Of a stretch of 64,000 nucleotides of DNA, positions 47,785 through 58,548 are shown piece after piece (the stretch's first letter is position 1; each line of letters opens with the position of its first letter). Source of the stretch: Teredinibacter waterburyi (GTDB taxonomy: Bacteria > Pseudomonadota > Gammaproteobacteria > Pseudomonadales > Cellvibrionaceae); the NCBI RefSeq assembly GCF_001922985.1, contig NZ_MRUH01000019.1, forward strand, positions 152,925-216,924, given 5' to 3'. Position numbers and translations under genes: made by a program. Below the pieces are notes generated by a model, which worked only from the letters and a program-made list of their open reading frames with translations, was not told the origin of the DNA and searched no databases.

Positions 47785-48135
47785 TTAAGGCTCCAAGCCA
47801 ACAAACAACGCATCGGTTTTTGCGGCCATAATAATATCGTTCCGGTGCAAGCCGCCAATTTTATGAGTCCACCAACTTACCCTTATCTTACCCCACTCGA
47901 CCAAAAGTGCAGGATGGTGACCTTCGGCTTCGGCCTCTTCGCCAACAAGGTTGGCAAAGCCCAGCGCATCTACAAAATTCGCGAAACGATACTGGCGCTC
48001 TAGCCGTGCGACTCCGTCGATCACAACGCGACTCCACTCGGGAATGTCGCCCTGCATAGCGGCAAACTCGGCGTCAGTTAAATGCGGCGCACCCGCCCGA
48101 CAAGCCTCGCAACTCTGTTCGGTTAAACTGCTCAT
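47785..48135 (-). CDS. phhB: 4a-hydroxytetrahydrobiopterin dehydratase
   Basis: Pterin-4a-carbinolamine dehydratase of 116 aa. The active-site motif EGHHPALLVEWGKIRVSWWTH carries His73, His74 and His91. It recycles the pterin cofactor of aromatic amino acid hydroxylases; no phenylalanine hydroxylase (phhA) is in the window, so it may serve another pterin or molybdopterin pathway. It is followed at once by the small zinc-site gene. Confidence 0.92.
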   Translation of the reverse strand: MSSLTEQSCEACRAGAPHLTDAEFAAMQGDIPEWSRVVIDGVARLERQYRFANFVDALGFANLVGEEAEAEGHHPALLVEWGKIRVSWWTHKIGGLHRNDIIMAAKTDALFVGLEP

Positions 48136-48197
48136 CTGCGACTCCCCTCCATCTCGGTAGTTACGTTTCCCATCGATCTAATTAAAGTAGCGCTGAG

Positions 48198-50093
48198 TTA
48201 ATGATAAGACCCAACCCATAGATCCACTTGCTCTTCCAAAACATCTAACGGCACCGCACCAAGTGATAAAACCCGCTCGTGGTAGGCTCGGATATCAAAC
48301 TTATCGCCCAAAGCCCGCTGCGCTTTATCTCGCAACTCTTGAAACTTCAACATACCAATTTTGTAAGCCGTGGCTTGAGACGGCATAACAATATAACGCT
48401 CGATGGCTTTACGGATACGTTCTTCTGAAGCGGCAGTATTTTCTGACAAGTAGTCGATGGCTTGCTCTCGCGTCCACTGCTTAGCGTGAATTCCGGTATC
48501 AACTACCAAGCGACACGCACGCCACATCTCTAGCGATAGTCGACCAAAGTCTGCATAAGGGTCTGTGTAAAGCCCCAAACTTTTCGGCAATGCTTCCGCA
48601 TAAAGTCCCCAACCTTCCGTATAAGCGGTGTAACGCGCATGTTTACGAAACGTTGGCATTGCCTTTAGCTCCGCAGCAACACTCAACTGTAGGTGGTGGC
48701 CCGGAATACCTTCGTGATATGCCAGCGCTTGCATTTCCCACACCGGCATGGACGCCATATCGTAAAGGTTTGCGTAAAAGATCCCCGGTCGCGAACCATC
48801 CGAAGGCGGCGGCAAATAAAAGGCCATGCCCGATGTTTTTTCGCGATAGGGCTCCACCGCCTTGACCAGCAACTTAGAGCTTGGCAGGGTGATAAAAAGC
48901 TCGGGTAAACGCTGCTGCATTTCCGCAAAAACAGCCTCTACTCGCTGCAAATATTCATTGCGACCCGCCGCTGTTGCCGGCAAATAGAATTGATCGTCCG
49001 TACCAATGTAAGAATAGAAATCAGCAAGCGAACCATCAAAATTCACTTGCGTCATTATGCCCTTCATCTCATCTTTAATACGCGCGACCTCCTGCAAACC
49101 CAACTGGTGAATTTCGTCAGCCGTTAAGTCTGTGGTCGTCGTGCTTTGTAATGCAAAGTTATAAAAGTTATTACCTTGTGGGAATTTCCACGCACCGTCG
49201 CGGGTATCCGCACGCGTTTGTAACTGCTTAAGGTAAGTAATTAAATTATCGTAGGCAGGTTTGAATGACTCCGCAAAAGCGACCTCTGCTTGCGTTGATA
49301 ACGTTTGCTTTAACTGAGGATCTAAATCTGAGGCGGCTAATTTAGTGGTGAAGTCGGCATAGATTGGAGATGGCTCACCAGCAGAAAAAGGGGCTCCGGC
49401 GATAATGTTTTCACTTGCGGAAATCACATGAGGAAACACAAATTGTGGTGGGATTACACCAATGGCCGCACGATTTTGCAAGCCTTGCACAAGCTGTTCA
49501 AACAGGTCTGGCAGTGCATTGAGACGTGCAATATAGTCTAGCGCATCATCCTCCGAATCGATTTTATGGAAATTCATCAACACCGAAACAACTTCAGTGT
49601 GACTACCAAACATTTGGTTTACGGGGTAGTTGTGGTAACGCCACTGAAAGCTATCGATACTATCCTGCAATTGGGCCTGCAGCAGACGCAAACTTAGTTT
49701 CACGTCTGCTGATAAGGCCTCTGGCTCAAGCTTATTGAGCCGCGCTAAATTATCGATATCGAGCTGGTGTGACTCTTGCGCAAAACTATCGCTCAGATCA
49801 TCCCATTTATCTTGATCGGTTTTAATTCCAAGCCAAGCTTGAAAAATAGGGCTGCGCGCAACCCACTGCTGGAAAATATCCTCAAACAACTGCAATGCTT
49901 CTTGGTCTTCACGCGTAGCTGTTTTTAACGTGGCTACGGCTTCTGCATCGCCAGCCTGATGGCTTTGAATCGCCGAGGAACAACCGATGACTAAGTTAGC
50001 AAAGACGGCGACAGCCATTATTTTAGCCGTACAGATACAAAGTTTAAAAACACGTTCCACACAGTTGTTTGCCATTGCCTTTAGGTTCTCCAT
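48198..50093 (-). CDS. DUF885 family lipoprotein (putative metallopeptidase)
   Basis: A 631-aa protein with a lipoprotein signal ending NLVIGC (Cys38). Most of it is the helical DUF885 fold, which resembles M3/M32-type peptidases. The family motif HEGIPGHH lies at residues 460-467, preceded by the conserved MPVWEMQALAY, and GWGLYAEALPKSLGLY follows. Metal-dependent peptidase activity is inferred; the substrate is unknown. It stands 40 bp downstream of fumarase on the same strand. Confidence 0.87.
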   Translation of the reverse strand: MENLKAMANNCVERVFKLCICTAKIMAVAVFANLVIGCSSAIQSHQAGDAEAVATLKTATREDQEALQLFEDIFQQWVARSPIFQAWLGIKTDQDKWDDLSDSFAQESHQLDIDNLARLNKLEPEALSADVKLSLRLLQAQLQDSIDSFQWRYHNYPVNQMFGSHTEVVSVLMNFHKIDSEDDALDYIARLNALPDLFEQLVQGLQNRAAIGVIPPQFVFPHVISASENIIAGAPFSAGEPSPIYADFTTKLAASDLDPQLKQTLSTQAEVAFAESFKPAYDNLITYLKQLQTRADTRDGAWKFPQGNNFYNFALQSTTTTDLTADEIHQLGLQEVARIKDEMKGIMTQVNFDGSLADFYSYIGTDDQFYLPATAAGRNEYLQRVEAVFAEMQQRLPELFITLPSSKLLVKAVEPYREKTSGMAFYLPPPSDGSRPGIFYANLYDMASMPVWEMQALAYHEGIPGHHLQLSVAAELKAMPTFRKHARYTAYTEGWGLYAEALPKSLGLYTDPYADFGRLSLEMWRACRLVVDTGIHAKQWTREQAIDYLSENTAASEERIRKAIERYIVMPSQATAYKIGMLKFQELRDKAQRALGDKFDIRAYHERVLSLGAVPLDVLEEQVDLWVGSYH

Positions 50094-50132
50094 TATTGTA
50101 TCGATTTAATCTGTAGCGCCAGCCGAACACGC

Positions 50133-51653
50133 TTACTGAATAACAAGCTTGTGCTCTTCTATTTTCTGCTTCCAAATTTTTGGTCCCGTTGTGTGCACCG
50201 ACGAACCCTTGCTGTCGACCGCTACAGTAACCGGCATATCTTTCACTTCAAACTCGTAGATTGCTTCCATCCCCAAATCTGCAAAGCCAACCACTTTTGA
50301 ATTTATTATGGCCTTCGACACCAAATACGCCGCGCCACCAACAGCCATTAAATAAACGGCTTTATTGTCTTTAATCGCTTCAATTGCCAGCGGTCCACGC
50401 TCCGCTTTTCCGATCATGCCAATCAAACCGGTTTTTTCTAGAACCGTACGGGTAAATTTATCCATCCGTGTTGCTGTAGTAGGGCCAGCAGGGCCAACTA
50501 CTTCGTCACCAACGGGGTCGACAGGACCAACGTAATAGATAAATCGATTGGTAAAATCTACCGGCAACGGCTCACCTTTTGCAATCATATCGACCATGCG
50601 TTTATGCGCAGCATCGCGGCCGGTGAGAATTTTACCATTTAACAAAACGGTCTCGCCCGGCTGCCAGTCGGCAATATCCGCTGGGGTAATCGTGTCAAGG
50701 TTCACTCGGCGCACACTGTCACCAATCTCCCAACTCACCCGCGGCCAATCATCTAGGTTGGGCGGCGTTTGCATAGCGGGGCCAGAACCATCTAACACAA
50801 AGTGCGCATGACGTGTCGCCGCGCAGTTAGGTATGAGTGCAACGGCTTTATTCGCGGCGTGGCTTGGGTAGTCTTTAACTTTTACATCGAGCACGGTGGT
50901 TAAACCGCCCAAACCCTGTGCGCCAATACCTAAATCATTTACTTTACTCATTAATTCCAAACGCAGTTCTTCGGCACGGTTCGACGCCCCGCGCTCGCGC
51001 AATAATTGAATATCGATCGGATCCAGCAGTGCTTCTTTCGCTAACAGCATGGCTTTTTCTGCCGTGCCGCCAATACCAATGCCAAGCATACCCGGAGGGC
51101 ACCAGCCCGCTCCCATTGTCGGCACAACACTTAACACCCAATCGACAACGGAATCGGATGGATTCAACATGGCAAATTTTGACTTAGCCTCAGAACCGCC
51201 ACCTTTTGCCGCAACGTGAATATCGATAGTATCGCCGGGTACCATTTTGTAGTGAATTACCGCTGGAGTATTATCACCTGTGTTTTTTCGCGCACCGTCG
51301 GGGTCGGAAAGAATTGAAGCTCGCAACACATTGTCGGGGTTTTTATAAGCGCGACGCACGCCTTCGTTAATAATGTCATCGAAACTCAAGTCGCCTTCGA
51401 CATGTGTATTCATCCCCACATTGACAAATACCGTCACGATTCCGGTATCCTGACAAATGGGGCGACGCCCTTCCGCACACATGCGCGAATTAATCAGTAT
51501 CTGCGCCATCGCATCTTTCGCGGCAGAACTCTCTTCGCGCAAGTAGGCCTCGTGAACCGCATCGATAAAATCTTTGGGGTGAAAGTAAGAAATAAACTGC
51601 AGCGCATCTTCTACACTGTCAATAATGTCATCTTGGCGAATGATTGTAGTCAT
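50133..51653 (-). CDS. fumA: Class I fumarate hydratase (iron-sulfur)
   Basis: An oxygen-labile [4Fe-4S] fumarase of 506 aa that interconverts fumarate and malate. The cluster ligand Cys67 is in RPICQDTGIVTVF, a second conserved Cys is in IPNCAATRHAHF, and GPAGPTTATRMDKFT marks the C-terminal tartrate-dehydratase-like half. The size and single-chain form match FumA/FumB rather than the two-subunit type. Whether it is the main TCA fumarase cannot be told without knowing if fumC is present. Confidence 0.93.
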   Translation of the reverse strand: MTTIIRQDDIIDSVEDALQFISYFHPKDFIDAVHEAYLREESSAAKDAMAQILINSRMCAEGRRPICQDTGIVTVFVNVGMNTHVEGDLSFDDIINEGVRRAYKNPDNVLRASILSDPDGARKNTGDNTPAVIHYKMVPGDTIDIHVAAKGGGSEAKSKFAMLNPSDSVVDWVLSVVPTMGAGWCPPGMLGIGIGGTAEKAMLLAKEALLDPIDIQLLRERGASNRAEELRLELMSKVNDLGIGAQGLGGLTTVLDVKVKDYPSHAANKAVALIPNCAATRHAHFVLDGSGPAMQTPPNLDDWPRVSWEIGDSVRRVNLDTITPADIADWQPGETVLLNGKILTGRDAAHKRMVDMIAKGEPLPVDFTNRFIYYVGPVDPVGDEVVGPAGPTTATRMDKFTRTVLEKTGLIGMIGKAERGPLAIEAIKDNKAVYLMAVGGAAYLVSKAIINSKVVGFADLGMEAIYEFEVKDMPVTVAVDSKGSSVHTTGPKIWKQKIEEHKLVIQ

Positions 51654-51716
51654 GAAAGCACCTAAAAAATAATTGAATAACGACCGGCGAATAGCTTCAC
51701 TCGGTTTTTTGACACA

Positions 51717-52448
51717 TTAAGGGGTAGCACTACCGCGCAACTGTAACAGTTGCTGGTTAACGCTGCGCCGGAATGCATCAACAGATTGCATAGCCTCTTC
51801 ATTTGCGGCAACACGCTTTTGTAACGCCGCATCCATTTTTTGTAATTGCGCTAGGCTTTCGTTCAACTGCGTAATTTTCGCAACCTGCGCATTGGCAGAA
51901 TTTTCAACTCGAGTAAACGCGGATTGCTGTGCATCAACCAACTCGTTTAAAACTTTTATATCCGCACTGGTATTCTTGATCGCCGACTGAATTTTTGCAT
52001 CTACACCTTTGGAGAGTTTTTCCAAACCCTCAATGCGACTCAAGTTATCCGAAATACTTTTCTTGTTGCGGTCATTCGAAACGCCCCAGAGTTTACGAAT
52101 TTCAGAATCCGCCCACTTTAATTTAGCCTGAACCGCCGTCATCGATGCGACTGATTCATCGCCGGTCATGGCGAGCTGCTTTTCTAACTCAACAATACGC
52201 GCATCGGCAAGGTTAACAATCTTCTGAGCTTGCTCTAACTTTACGTACAGCCAACCGCAACCCGCGACGCCAACTAACGCCACCAACAAGGCGAAGACCG
52301 CAAGCCCCGAACTCGCCGCTTTTGCTTTTGGAGGCGGAGCCTTTACCGGCTCGGCGACGGCGCGCTGTGTGGTGCGAGGCTTTGGACGGACAATTTCGTC
52401 CTGATCCGGTCGGATGGCATTTATCGTGGGTTCTTTACGTTCGGTCAT
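51717..52448 (-). CDS. Membrane-anchored coiled-coil protein, unknown function
   Basis: A 243-aa protein: a Pro/Lys-rich cytoplasmic N-terminus (1-47), one membrane helix (about 48-68, GLAVFALLVALVGVAGCGWLY) and a long periplasmic helical region with heptad-like spacing (70-235) rich in Gln, Ala, Lys and Leu. I recognise no enzymatic motif. It sits upstream of fumA on the same strand, 63 bp away. A structural or scaffolding role is possible but unproven. Confidence 0.75.
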   Translation of the reverse strand: MTERKEPTINAIRPDQDEIVRPKPRTTQRAVAEPVKAPPPKAKAASSGLAVFALLVALVGVAGCGWLYVKLEQAQKIVNLADARIVELEKQLAMTGDESVASMTAVQAKLKWADSEIRKLWGVSNDRNKKSISDNLSRIEGLEKLSKGVDAKIQSAIKNTSADIKVLNELVDAQQSAFTRVENSANAQVAKITQLNESLAQLQKMDAALQKRVAANEEAMQSVDAFRRSVNQQLLQLRGSATP

Positions 52449-52561
52449 TGATGCTTACTCGGAGTAAAACGAATGGAAATTTGAAGATGGTGTTACGAAA
52501 TCGGTTTGGCAAAACCGCCAACACAAAGACGTTAGAATGATAAATCGGGTCATTTCAGTTT

Positions 52562-52598
52562 AACTGAAGGCAGCCACAACTTGCGACGGCCTTCAGTT
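52562..52598 (-). terminator. Hairpin downstream of the PuuD-like gene
   Basis: AACTGAAGGC and GCCTTCAGTT form a 10-bp perfect stem with a 17-nt loop, starting about 26 bp beyond the stop of the PuuD-like gene on the minus strand. The sequence after it (AAACTGAAATG) has no T tract, so it is a weak candidate. Confidence 0.4.
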
Positions 52599-52623
52599 TG
52601 AGTAAATCCCGTTACAGATAAAA

Positions 52624-53262
52624 CTATAGGAATAACAACAACAAAAAGAATACCGCAGTTAGCGCAAGGCTCATGTGAATCACGCCTCGAATACTGGCGA
52701 TAGGGCCCATTTTTCCGAACATGGCATTGGCTTGCAGTAATACGGCGAGTAACACGGCTGCAATTAGACCTAGACCGCCACCATTTGCCGATACCAGGTA
52801 ATCTGCACTGTAACCCAAGTGTGGCGAAGCCAGCATGCAAAAAGCCATAGGCGCTGAGAACAAGGTATTAGTACGGGAGGCTAAGCCAGCCTTTGGTGCA
52901 GCGGCTTTTGCGTCACCTTCAGCAAGGCCTAAAACAATCTTTTGGTTTGGCCAAATGATCAACCATACGTTTAAAAACATAAAAGTACCGAGTAATGCGC
53001 CTAGAACAATAAAGTCGTTCATTAGGCTTAGGTGCTGTACGCCACCTAATAAGATTACGCCGGTAACAAAGGTAAACATCGCGCCCCAACGAAACCACCA
53101 TAGTGCGCGAGGTGCAAGCTTGGCTTTGGCGTCCGGAAGCGCCGCAGGATCTGCTTCTTTAAAATATTCAGTCTGCACGAAATTGAAGTAATAGAGCATG
53201 CCAATCCAGGTAATACCGAATAGCAGGTGCGCCCAACGAAAGAGAAAATTTACGATATCCAT
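52624..53262 (-). CDS. PuuD-like (urate oxidase N-terminal type) membrane protein
   Basis: A 212-aa protein with about six helices. MDIVNFLFRWAHLLFGITWI and WIGMLYYFNFVQT match the membrane domain of PuuD urate hydroxylase. PuuD has an added C-terminal cytochrome c domain; here the protein ends after the last helix with no CxxCH motif. No purine catabolism gene is nearby. Stand-alone forms occur in many marine proteobacteria next to unrelated genes; the function is open. Confidence 0.8.
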   Translation of the reverse strand: MDIVNFLFRWAHLLFGITWIGMLYYFNFVQTEYFKEADPAALPDAKAKLAPRALWWFRWGAMFTFVTGVILLGGVQHLSLMNDFIVLGALLGTFMFLNVWLIIWPNQKIVLGLAEGDAKAAAPKAGLASRTNTLFSAPMAFCMLASPHLGYSADYLVSANGGGLGLIAAVLLAVLLQANAMFGKMGPIASIRGVIHMSLALTAVFFLLLLFL

Positions 53263-53411
53263 AATGGCCCCTAATAGTTTGTTGTTTTTTGGAGCTGCGG
53301 AGAACAGAATTCCGAGCAGCGCCTACTTTACCGCAATGAGAGGGGCGAAAACAGGCTTTCACGTCGTTTCTGTGGCGAGCTTGGTGGCGTCGCAAGCACT
53401 TGCTTAATGCA

Positions 53412-53440
53412 CAAAAAAAAGGGCCTGAAGGCCCTTTTTA
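53412..53440 (-). terminator. Strong terminator downstream of sodB
   Basis: On the minus strand AAAAAGGGCC-TTCA-GGCCCTTTTTTTT forms a 10-bp stem with a tetraloop and an eight-T tail, between sodB (ends 53495) and the PuuD-like gene. Confidence 0.88.
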
Positions 53441-53494
53441 TCAACGTGCTTTTCTAATACGTATTTATCTAATTCGGTAAATTAAGTTTAATAA

Positions 53495-54079
53495 CTACGC
53501 GCTGAAGTTCGCGTTAACAAATTCCCAGTTAACCAAAGCCCAAAATGCACTCATGTATGTCGGGCGAGCATTACGGTAGTCAATGTAGTAAGCATGCTCC
53601 CATACATCGACAGTCAACAAAGGCGTAACCGTGGAATCGGTTAAGGGTGTCGCGGCATTAGCCGTGTTGACGATAGCAACAGAGCCATCGGCGTTCTTAA
53701 CAAGCCACGTCCAACCAGAACCGAAGTTGCCAATGGCTGACTCGGTAAACTTTGTTTTAAACGCTTCGAAAGAACCAAAAGCACTGTCAATCGCTTCCGC
53801 GATAGCACCGCTGGCGGCACCTCCACCATTGGGCGCTAGACAGTTCCAATAAAAGGTGTGGTTCCAGATTTGGGCAGCGTTGTTAAAAATACCACCACTA
53901 GAGGTTTTGACAACCTCCTCCAGGCTTTTGCCTTCAAATTCGGTCCCAGGCACCATGCCATTCAACTTATCCACGTAGGTTTTGTGATGTTTACCGTAGT
54001 GGAAGTCAATGGTTTCGGCTGAAATATGGGGTGCCAGTGCTTCGCGGTCATAAGGAAGTGCGGGTAATTCGTATGTCAT
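53495..54079 (-). CDS. sodB: Iron superoxide dismutase
   Basis: A 194-aa Fe-type SOD that dismutates superoxide. The metal ligands are His27 (DFHYGKHH), His74 (IWNHTFYWN), Asp158 and His162 (VDVWEHAYYIDY). Gln70 just before His74, together with FYWNCLAPNGGG, marks the iron rather than the manganese form. It is monocistronic, with a strong terminator downstream. Confidence 0.95.
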   Translation of the reverse strand: MTYELPALPYDREALAPHISAETIDFHYGKHHKTYVDKLNGMVPGTEFEGKSLEEVVKTSSGGIFNNAAQIWNHTFYWNCLAPNGGGAASGAIAEAIDSAFGSFEAFKTKFTESAIGNFGSGWTWLVKNADGSVAIVNTANAATPLTDSTVTPLLTVDVWEHAYYIDYRNARPTYMSAFWALVNWEFVNANFSA

Positions 54080-54268
54080 GAGTATCGTCCTCTCTGTTAC
54101 ATCTAAATTGATTCATGAAAATTTAAGCTGTAGCTCTCACCAGCCATCAACAACAACATCACTCCTGAGTAGAGATTAACTATTCAATCGCGATTGCGGT
54201 GTATCTAAGGGCAACGTTTGACAGTACTCGCAATTTGCCTGCCAAGTTAGCTAAACCCAAATGGGGTA

Positions 54269-54298
54269 AAAAAACGGCCCTATAAAGGGCCGTTTTTA
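54269..54298 (-). terminator. Strong terminator downstream of groL
   Basis: On the minus strand AAAAACGGCCC-TTTATA-GGGCCGTTTTTTT forms an 11-bp stem with a 6-nt loop and a seven-T tail, starting 22 bp after the groL stop. Confidence 0.9.
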
Positions 54299-54319
54299 GA
54301 GGGTTTAGCGAAAGGCAAA

Positions 54320-55981
<1,662 letters not shown>

Positions 55982-56034
55982 CTATTCTTTAGAAATTGTT
56001 TAAATTCCGATTCGAGCGAGTGGCGTGCTATTAA

Positions 56035-56325
56035 TTAAGCAACAACCGCTTTGATATCGCTTTCGCTCAAAATCACCAATTCTTCGCCATCGATTTCAAT
56101 AGTGTCGCTGCCGGCGTATTTACCAAACACCACTATGTCACCCACCTTGACGTCAACAGGGCGAGTTTCACCGCTTTCCAGCACACGGCCAGAACCAACA
56201 GCCACTACCTCACCCTGATTGGGTTTTTCTTTGGCAGAACCTGGCAACAAGATGCCACCAGCGGTTGCTTGCTCTTCTTCCTTGCGGCGAACCACAACAC
56301 GATCGTGTAAAGGACGAATTTTCAT
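56035..56325 (-). CDS. groS: 10 kDa co-chaperonin GroES
   Basis: The heptameric lid of GroEL, 96 aa. [19 protein letters not shown] opens the protein, the mobile loop [16 protein letters not shown] contacts GroEL, and the chain ends [12 protein letters not shown]. It is the first gene of groSL. A sigma-32 promoter would be expected upstream; the 253-bp gap has a TTGAAG (about 56430) but no convincing CCCCAT partner, and no CIRCE inverted repeat. Confidence 0.97.
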   Translation of the reverse strand: MKIRPLHDRVVVRRKEEEQATAGGILLPGSAKEKPNQGEVVAVGSGRVLESGETRPVDVKVGDIVVFGKYAGSDTIEIDGEELVILSESDIKAVVA

Positions 56326-56578
56326 CGACGTTATCTCCAGTAATTAGCGTTTTCTAAACACATTAGCGCCCCCTAAAGAGGAGCATTTTTTTGGGTGTAA
56401 CTTCATACCCGTCGAAGGCTTCAATACCGTCTCTCGGAGAGAGCTGGCAAATGAACCTACGAAAAGCCCAAAGTTACGAAAGCTTGTGCCCCCAAGATGG
56501 GTGCTGTTTTATAGATTTCAACAGCTATTAGGGGATTTTTTTTGATTTCTTCGGTGCTAGCTTCGATACCAACAGCGC

Positions 56579-57046
56579 CTAATCTTCGCGCTTATAGTCA
56601 CCGTCAATCGTATTCGAGCTCGAATCTGATCCGGCCTCATTCATTCGACTTGAGCCGCCATGGTGACCAGTAAAACCCGCCTGCGTACGAACATTCGCGG
56701 TAAAGCTACGCATACCAAGCCCAACTATCAGCTGCCGAACACCTGGAATCAAACAACAAAAACCGATTGCGTCCGTAACAAAACCCGGCGTCAACAATAG
56801 CGCTCCGCCAATGGCCAAACAAATACCCTCGGCCATCTCTTGCGCAGGTAGCTCTCCGCGCGACATCTTCTCCTGGGCTTTAAATAGGGTACGAAAACCT
56901 TGTACACGCAATAACGCCACACCGACCATTGCTGTTAGCAGTACCATAGCGATAGTCGGCAAGGCACCAATCACGCCACCGACCTTAATCAGTAGCCACA
57001 TCTCTAAAACGGGGACAACAATAAATATCAACAGTAGGTAACGCAA
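56579..57046 (-). CDS. fxsA: FxsA family membrane protein
   Basis: A 155-aa inner membrane protein with hydrophobic segments at about 2-20, 27-50 and 72-95 and a polar C-terminal tail. MRYLLLIFIVVPVLEMWLLI and GALLLTPGFVTDAIGFCCLIPGVR are typical of FxsA, named because E. coli FxsA overproduction suppresses F-plasmid exclusion of phage T7. It lies upstream of groSL on the same strand, as in many gammaproteobacteria. Its cellular role is not clear. Confidence 0.9.
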   Translation of the reverse strand: MRYLLLIFIVVPVLEMWLLIKVGGVIGALPTIAMVLLTAMVGVALLRVQGFRTLFKAQEKMSRGELPAQEMAEGICLAIGGALLLTPGFVTDAIGFCCLIPGVRQLIVGLGMRSFTANVRTQAGFTGHHGGSSRMNEAGSDSSSNTIDGDYKRED

Positions 57047-57288
57047 TTAGACGCCTTTTCTCAATATGAGGCCTTCGGAAGGCTAGTACACACTAGGTGA
57101 GGGCGTCAGAGACAATTACAAGGGCCTAATGGCGAGGAGAGGGGAAGTCTTGCGTAACGACAAGGGGTACGAAAACTACGCGTGGCGGCAGTCTTGGGCA
57201 ACCACAACACACCTCAACGACTAGCGCAGCGCTACAAATTTAGATAGGGTAAGCGCCTTATCGATCCTTGCACCCAACGGAGCCCCCC

Positions 57289-58548
57289 TTGACGCAATCC
57301 GCATTCCTGCAGGCTATTCTCAATCGCCGTACTTTGATTTGCATCTTCACGGGTTTTGCCTCCGGCTTACCTTTATTTATTCTCTTACAGCTCGTACCAG
57401 CTTGGTTACGCAAAGAAGGCGTGGGACTTGCGGAAATCGGCCTGTTCACGCTAATTCAACTCCCCTATAGCTGGAAGTTTTTATGGGCTCCAGTGGTAGA
57501 CCGGTTTCAGCTCCCCCTATTAGGCCTGCGTCGCGGCTGGATGCTGCTGTTTCAAGTTGCGCTACTAATAAGTATTGCGGCGCTGCCGATGGTGGATATT
57601 TCCAACAATTTAATGGCGGTGGCGTGGCTGGCAACAGCGGTCGCCTTTTTTAGTGCTAGCCAAGATATCGTGCTCGATGCCTATCGCCGCGAACTTCTGC
57701 CTGATGCCGAATTAGGTTTTGGCAATTCTGTTCACATCAACGCCTACCGCGTTGCCGGCCTGATTCCTGGGTCGCTGTCGCTGATTCTAGCGGAGCACTT
57801 CGACTGGCAGTTTGTATTTATGGTGACAGCGCTGTTTATGCTGGTGGGAATTGCCATGACGCTTGTCATACGCGAACCCGAGCACCCGCACAAACCTCAC
57901 ACCTTTCGCGCCGCAGTAGTAGACCCAATAACCGAATTCTTTTCGCGCCGAGGATACAAACAAGCGCTACTGATCTTACTTTTTATTGTCCTCTATAAGC
58001 TTGGGGACAATATGGCGACGGCGCTCTCGACCCCCTTCTACATTGATCTTGGTTTTAGCTTGCTGGATATTGGTCTTATCGCCAAGAACGCTGCCTTGTG
58101 GCCCTGGATAATCGGCGGCATGGCGGGCGGCATACTGATGATTAAGATAGGTATAAATCGAGCGCTATGGCTGTTTGGCTTTGCTCAAGTGGTATCGATA
58201 CTGGGCTTTGCTCTCTTGGCCCATGTCGGCGCGAATAAACTCCTGCTGGGCCTAGTTTTAGCGTTTGAGTATCTTGGTGCGGGGCTCGGCACAGCCGCAT
58301 CGGTTGCATTTATTGCTCGCAGTACCGATCTACGCTATACCGCATTCCAGTTTGCGCTGTTCACAGCAGTCGCCGCACTACCTAGAACCTTAGCCAATGC
58401 GTTTACCGGCATGATTATTGAGTCGGTAGGATGGGAGTATTTCTTCTACATTTGCACCCTGCTAGCAATACCAGGGATGCTATTGCTAGTTAAAGTTGCC
58501 CCCTGGAATGGTGATCAACCAGCGACCGAGCAACCTGTTAGGGATTAG
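57289..58548 (+). CDS. ampG: AmpG-family muropeptide permease
   Basis: A 419-aa major facilitator, 12 predicted helices, that imports GlcNAc-1,6-anhydroMurNAc peptides for peptidoglycan recycling. I prefer a TTG start at 57289 because ACGGAG lies six bases upstream; a TTG seven codons earlier is possible. FASGLPLFILLQLVPAWLRK near the N-terminus and SASQDIVLDAYRRELLP are AmpG motifs. It is convergent with ampE, sharing 4 bp at the stop codons. Confidence 0.9.
   Translation: MTQSAFLQAILNRRTLICIFTGFASGLPLFILLQLVPAWLRKEGVGLAEIGLFTLIQLPYSWKFLWAPVVDRFQLPLLGLRRGWMLLFQVALLISIAALPMVDISNNLMAVAWLATAVAFFSASQDIVLDAYRRELLPDAELGFGNSVHINAYRVAGLIPGSLSLILAEHFDWQFVFMVTALFMLVGIAMTLVIREPEHPHKPHTFRAAVVDPITEFFSRRGYKQALLILLFIVLYKLGDNMATALSTPFYIDLGFSLLDIGLIAKNAALWPWIIGGMAGGILMIKIGINRALWLFGFAQVVSILGFALLAHVGANKLLLGLVLAFEYLGAGLGTAASVAFIARSTDLRYTAFQFALFTAVAALPRTLANAFTGMIIESVGWEYFFYICTLLAIPGMLLLVKVAPWNGDQPATEQPVRD

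Noticed and set aside
56326..56578. CIRCE element or clear sigma-32 promoter upstream of groS
   Set aside because: I found no TTAGCACTC inverted repeat. A TTGAAG has no CCCCAT-like partner at suitable spacing.
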